Assembly: GCF_028830055.1 (NCBI RefSeq)
Contig: NZ_CP101655.1
Location: 5,892,552-5,918,784, forward strand
Length of the DNA stretch: 26,233 bases
Reading direction: 5' to 3'
Source: Pseudomonas serboccidentalis
GTDB taxonomy: Bacteria; Pseudomonadota; Gammaproteobacteria; Pseudomonadales; Pseudomonadaceae
Of the stretch, positions 24,501 to 26,233 are shown one piece after another. Position numbers and translations under genes: made by a program. The first letter of the stretch is position 1; each line of letters begins with the position of its first letter. Under the pieces are notes generated by a model that saw only the letters and a list, made by a program, of their open reading frames with translations, made no database searches and was not told where the DNA came from.

Positions 24501-26233
24501 CTGACCGTTGGCCAACGTCACCACGACCGGCGAGCCGGTCACTGGCGCACCGACAGTCGCGGTGTAGGTGACGGTGCCGCCTTCAGCAGCGGACTCGGTC
24601 GCGGTCAGTTTGACTGTGGTGGTATCGATGGTGTCGGTCACATTGGTGACGGCAGGAACGGTGCTTGGCACCAGGTTTTCGAAGTTGCCACCGGTAGCGG
24701 TGGAAATGGTCGCTTCGACTTTGCCCGCGTCTTTGTACACGTCGTCTGCCGGAGCAGGAACGGTCACGGTGCCAGTGGTTTTACCGGCGTCGATGGTGAT
24801 CACTGCGCCGTTGCTCAACGTCACGGTGACTGGCGAGCCAGCAGCGTTGGTCAATGTTGCGGTGTAAACGATCGAGCCACCTTCGGCCACGGTACCGGTC
24901 GCGGACAGCGACAGGTTGGTGGTGTCGACGGTGTCGGTGACGTTGGTGGAAACCGGAGTTTTATCCGCCACGAGGTTTTCGTAGTTGCCGCCGCTGACGT
25001 TGGTGATGGCGTTGGTCAGCGGAGCGTGGCCGGTCAGCGCGTCGTTTGGTGCCGTGGTGGTCACGGTGCCGGTGGTTTTACCCACTTCGATGGTGATGTT
25101 CTGACCATTGGCCAGCGTCACGACCACAGGTGAACCGGTCACTGGCGCACCGACAGTGGCGGTGTAGGTGACGGTGCCACCTTCAGCAGCGGACTCGGTC
25201 GCGGTCAGTTTGACCGTGGTGGTATCAATGGTGTCGGTGACCTGGGTCACGGCCGGTACGGTGCTCGGTACCAGGTTCTCGAAGTTGCCACCGCTGGCAT
25301 TGGTGATCGTTGCCTGAACAGTGCCGGCGTCTTTGTAGACGTCGTCCGCTGGCGCAGCCACGGTCACGGTGCCAGTGGTTTTACCGGCGTCGATGGTGAT
25401 CACGGCGCCGTTGCTCAACGTCACGGTGACTGGCGAGCCAGCGGCGTTGGTCAGGGTCGCGGTGTAGACGATCGAGCCACCTTCAGCGACGGTGCCAGTG
25501 GCACTCAGCGACAGGTTGGTGGTGTCGACGGTATCAGTAACCGTGGTCGAAACCGGCGTCTTGTCAGCCACCAGATTCTCGTAGTTGCCGCCGCTGACGT
25601 CGGTGATCGAGTTGGTCAACGGCGCATGACCGGTCAACGCATCGTTCGGTGCGGTGGTGGTGACGGTACCGGTGGTTTTACCCACTTCGATGGTGATGTT
25701 CTGACCGTTGGCCAGGGTCACCACAACCGGCGAACCGGTGACCGGCGCGCCGACGGTAGCGGTGTAAGTCACGGTACCGCCTTCGGCCACCGAGGTATCG
25801 GCGGTCAGTTTGACGGTCGAGGTGTCGATGGTGTCGGTGACTTCGGTCACTGCCGGGATGGTGCTCGGCACCAGATTCTCGAAGTTGCCACCGGTAGCGG
25901 TGGAAATGGTCGCTTCGACTTTACCGGCATCTTTGTAAACGTCGTCCGCCGGAGCTGGAACAGTCACGGTGCCGGTGGTTTTACCGGCCTCGATAGTGAT
26001 GACAGCGCCGTTGCTCAACGTCACGGTAACCGGCGAACCGGCAGCGTTGGTCAGCGTCGCGGTGTAAACGATCGAGCCACCTTCGGCCACGGTGCCGGTC
26101 GCGGTCAGCGACAGGTTAGTGGTGTCGACGGTGTCGGTGACATTGGTCGAAACCGGCGTCTTGTCAGCCACCAGATTTTCGTAGTTACCGCCGCTCACGT
26201 CGGTGATCGCGTTGGTCAGCGGCTCATGACCGT
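18504..26233 (-). CDS. lapA: LapA giant RTX adhesin, C-terminal part (5' end outside window)
   Basis: The frame is open from the right edge to the TGA at 18504, so about 2576 C-terminal residues are seen and the start lies outside. In order from the N-terminal side: six full copies of a double repeat plus parts (26233 to about 22205); a Calx-beta-like unit (SVTEGQTASYTVSLTHP, IDDKITEGTENFVV; about 22205-21885); cadherin-like segments; a PA14-like domain (IYLEAGKTYSFSGLADDSVLI; about 21010-20560); a von Willebrand A domain with the metal site DSSGSMS (about 20045-19440); RTX nonapeptides GGxGNDxLx (about 19205-18820); and a C-terminal type I secretion signal. LapA is exported by LapEBC, held in the outer membrane by its N-terminus, and freed by LapG. 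Position beside lapGD identifies it as LapA rather than another large adhesin. Confidence 0.95.
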   Translation of the reverse strand, partial: GHEPLTNAITDVSGGNYENLVADKTPVSTNVTDTVDTTNLSLTATGTVAEGGSIVYTATLTNAAGSPVTVTLSNGAVITIEAGKTTGTVTVPAPADDVYKDAGKVEATISTATGGNFENLVPSTIPAVTEVTDTIDTSTVKLTADTSVAEGGTVTYTATVGAPVTGSPVVVTLANGQNITIEVGKTTGTVTTTAPNDALTGHAPLTNSITDVSGGNYENLVADKTPVSTTVTDTVDTTNLSLSATGTVAEGGSIVYTATLTNAAGSPVTVTLSNGAVITIDAGKTTGTVTVAAPADDVYKDAGTVQATITNASGGNFENLVPSTVPAVTQVTDTIDTTTVKLTATESAAEGGTVTYTATVGAPVTGSPVVVTLANGQNITIEVGKTTGTVTTTAPNDALTGHAPLTNAITNVSGGNYENLVADKTPVSTNVTDTVDTTNLSLSATGTVAEGGSIVYTATLTNAAGSPVTVTLSNGAVITIDAGKTTGTVTVPAPADDVYKDAGKVEATISTATGGNFENLVPSTVPAVTNVTDTIDTTTVKLTATESAAEGGTVTYTATVGAPVTGSPVVVTLANGQNITIEVGKTTGTVTTTAPNDVLTGHAPLTNSITNVTGGNYENLVADKTPVSTTVTDTVDTTNLSLSATGTVAEGGSIIYTATLTNAAGSPVTVTLSNGAVITIDAGKTTGTVTVPAPADDVYKDAGTVQATIKSATGGNFENLVPSTAPAVTTVTDTIDTTTVKLTATESAAEGGTVTYTATVGAPVTGSPVTVTLANGQNITIEVGKTTGTVTTTAPNDVLTGHAPLTNAITNVSGGNYENLVADKTPVSTTVTDTVDTTNLSLSATNTVAEGGSIIYTATLTNAAGSPVTVTLSNGAVITIDAGKTTGTVTVPAPADDVYKDAGTVQATITNASGGNFENLVPSTTPAVTSVTDTIDTTGVKLTATGTVAEGGTVTYTATVGAPVTGSPVVVTLSNGQTITIDIGKTTGTVTTTAPNDALTGHASLTNAITDVSGGNYENLVADKTPVSTTVTDTVDTTNLSLSATNTVAEGGSIIYTATLTNAAGSPVTVTLSNGAVITIDAGKTTGTVTVPAPADDVYKDAGTVQASITNASGGNFENLVPSTAPAVTSVTDTIDTTGVKLTATGTVAEGGTVTYTATVGAPVTGSPVTVTLSNGQTITIDIGKTTGTVTTTAPNDALTGHAPLTNSITNVTGGNYENLVADKTPVSTTVTDTVDTTNLSLSATGTVAEGGQITYTATLSNAAGSPVTVTLSNGSVITIDAGKTTGTVTVPAPADDVYKDASTVQATITNASGGSFENLVTNTTPAVTSVTDTIDTTTVSITGSTSVTEGQTASYTVSLTHPAQTDVTLKIVYSGTAADGSDFTGVYTVKIPAGASSAQFNVATIDDKITEGTENFVVKIDSATGGNFENLAVSSTNGSVSTSIIDNDAPPVIDLDANNSSGATGADYKVTFTENTPGAGVSIADTDLSITDPDSTLLTGATIVLTNRQDGDALNLGNSVNGITINANSTNGTVTLTLSGNATLADYMQAIKNITFTNSSEDPSTVPRIITVTVTDGGNYSNTATTTVNVVAVNDAPVAAPVNVTGTEDTPLILGWSTFGVTDVDSPASSLGIKITQLPGEGKLQYLDGSTWKDVANNQTFSKADIDAGKLRFMPDANESGVNGYGGTGVGNNQADYAQIKFQPTDGQLLGNTGTVKIDITPVADAPTLGVADNSVNSTGLIKEVWTGLQGLGTSGNGADSTTLKNVIDGAGTPNSSGTVTNVQSDSNVAAGTASKTSGLIYLEAGKTYSFSGLADDSVLITIGGKSVASGTWGAGGAISGSFTPTTSGYYTLDIYHHNQSGLGSYDVNLSVNGSTPIDLSSAGVPIYTGVQDLVNSGVTVSDLHGSNGEGYYDGYKLNTGAEGTTVKLSAINTALTDTDGSETLSVKISGAPVGSVLSDGHGHSVTVTASNGEANVTGWNLGSLTVTPPTYYNGQFNLTVTSTSTEMVGGSASSTATIPVTVVPAVYNAVVGTAGDDTFNGTDGNDIMVADIGGLTVVPGTNYNIAFMVDSSGSMSTSSINAAKDSLTSVFNTLKQSLGGSNSGTVNVFLVDFDTQVNKSVSVNLNDPNALTQLKAVLDSMTSGGGTNYEDVFKTTANFFQSTEALANTGAKNLTYFITDGKPTYYQTGESTNPTLYGSVKFDSVVTTSNYKLGETFSTYIDNTHYLSINANGSAQLQVYTSRYGWTATNLGTVHAQGDGTYELSSRAGNGGDTDSATITNSNSSFALLSGLSNVEAIGLNSGVSLNDLKPYDSDQLPQTNIDPKDLANSIIGHTEATMPGNDTVSGGDGNDILFGDLVSFNGIAGEGYQAMQAFVAQQTGVDVSKVTTSNVHQYITEHYQAFDVSGAHDGNDTLLGGAGNDILFGSGGNDLLDGGKGNDILLGGTGNDTLIGGQGNDILIGGSGADTFVWKAGDTGNDVIKDFNASEGDRIDLRDLLQGETGTTIDNFLKITTVDGVSSLQVSSGGKFNSGDAAAATPDVTIKLEGNNWSSANIHNLIAGSDPTIKVDHNNS
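18820..19205 (-). other. RTX calcium-binding nonapeptide block of LapA
   Basis: At least seven GGxGNDxLx-type repeats occur in two groups: one near 19157-19205 (GNDTVSGGDGNDILFGD) and a continuous run at about 18826-19000. They fold into a calcium-bound beta roll outside the cell and precede the uncleaved C-terminal secretion signal (about 18507-18820). Confidence 0.93.
19440..20045 (-). other. von Willebrand factor A domain of LapA
   Basis: The segment begins NIAFMVDSSGSMS, a complete MIDAS metal-binding motif, and continues with the expected hydrophobic strands (TVNVFLVDFDT, NLTYFITDG) and the helix SLTSVFNTLKQSL. VWA domains in bacterial adhesins bind surface or protein ligands. Confidence 0.88.
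22205..26233 (-). repeat. LapA tandem repeats: 200-residue double unit, 600-nt period
   Basis: Two related units of about 100 residues alternate. One contains LSLSATGTVAEGGSIVYTA and YKDAGTVQATI; the other contains VKLTATESAAEGGTVTYTA and NDALTGHAPLTNAITNVSGG. Seven units of the first and six complete units of the second are present, plus part of another at the window edge. The same DNA landmark (CACCAGGTTTTCGAA or near-identical) recurs at about 22269, 22869, 23469, 24069, 24669, 25269 and 25869, an exact 600-nt period with no insertions or deletions. Each unit should be a calcium-dependent Ig-like beta sandwich that extends the adhesin. Confidence 0.95.

Noticed and set aside
20655..25133. 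Open frame of 1492 codons on the plus strand, opposite lapA
   Set aside because: It is antisense to the highly repetitive, GC-rich lapA frame; the lack of stops simply recurs with each 600-nt repeat. Composition is odd (rich in Gly, Val, His, Arg) with no domain, and LapA is clearly the real gene.
22205..26233. Regular repeats that might suggest a CRISPR or satellite array
   Set aside because: The period is 600 nt, a multiple of three, and the reading frame is open throughout: these are protein repeats of LapA.

Overview
The window looks like a chromosomal segment of a Pseudomonas of the P. fluorescens group. The evidence is GC-rich coding DNA, a Pseudomonas-type 5S rRNA, REPIN-like palindromes, a PctA-type chemoreceptor and the lapG-lapD-lapA biofilm locus. 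No database could be searched; family names come from motifs and recalled gene order.

Layout. (1) 1-280: end of an rRNA operon, with the last bases of one 5S rRNA, a terminator, a second complete 5S rRNA and a second terminator. (2) 311-5657, minus strand: a cell-surface-signalling iron operon, transcribed as ECF sigma factor (FecI type), FecR regulator, FoxA-like TonB-dependent siderophore receptor with an STN signalling domain, and a FoxB-like PepSY membrane reductase. A Fur-box-like site precedes the sigma gene. (3) 5986-7866, plus strand: a dCache chemoreceptor of the PctA/PctB/PctC type, followed by a REPIN. (4) 7993-13591, minus strand: a four-gene operon matching the mgoBCAD/pvfABCD architecture: DUF3050 haem-oxygenase-like protein, AurF-like diiron N-oxygenase, A-T-R nonribosomal peptide synthetase, and a SRPBCC/polyketide-cyclase-like protein. 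In other Pseudomonas such operons make a small diffusible signal (leudiazen or pyrazine N-oxide class). About 770 bp of gene-free DNA lies upstream of it, with a pair of dyad repeats and an AT-rich island. (5) 14360-15070, minus strand: a FadR-type GntR regulator with its own promoter and a palindrome near the predicted +1. (6) 15267-17920, plus strand: lapG and lapD. (7) 18019-26233, minus strand: a small protein and the C-terminal part of the giant adhesin LapA. LapA runs off the right edge and contains a 200-residue double repeat with an exact 600-nt period.

How the parts work together. The iron module senses a hydroxamate-type siderophore at FoxA, signals through FecR to the sigma factor, and probably releases iron with the PepSY reductase. 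LapD binds c-di-GMP and sequesters the periplasmic protease LapG, which otherwise clips LapA from the surface, so the right third is a complete attachment/detachment switch except for the LapA N-terminus and its exporter. The mgo/pvf-like operon is the accessory part and the strongest candidate for unusual biology: it lies between core iron-uptake and biofilm genes and should make an N-oxygenated, amino-acid-derived signal whose exact structure cannot be read from the sequence.
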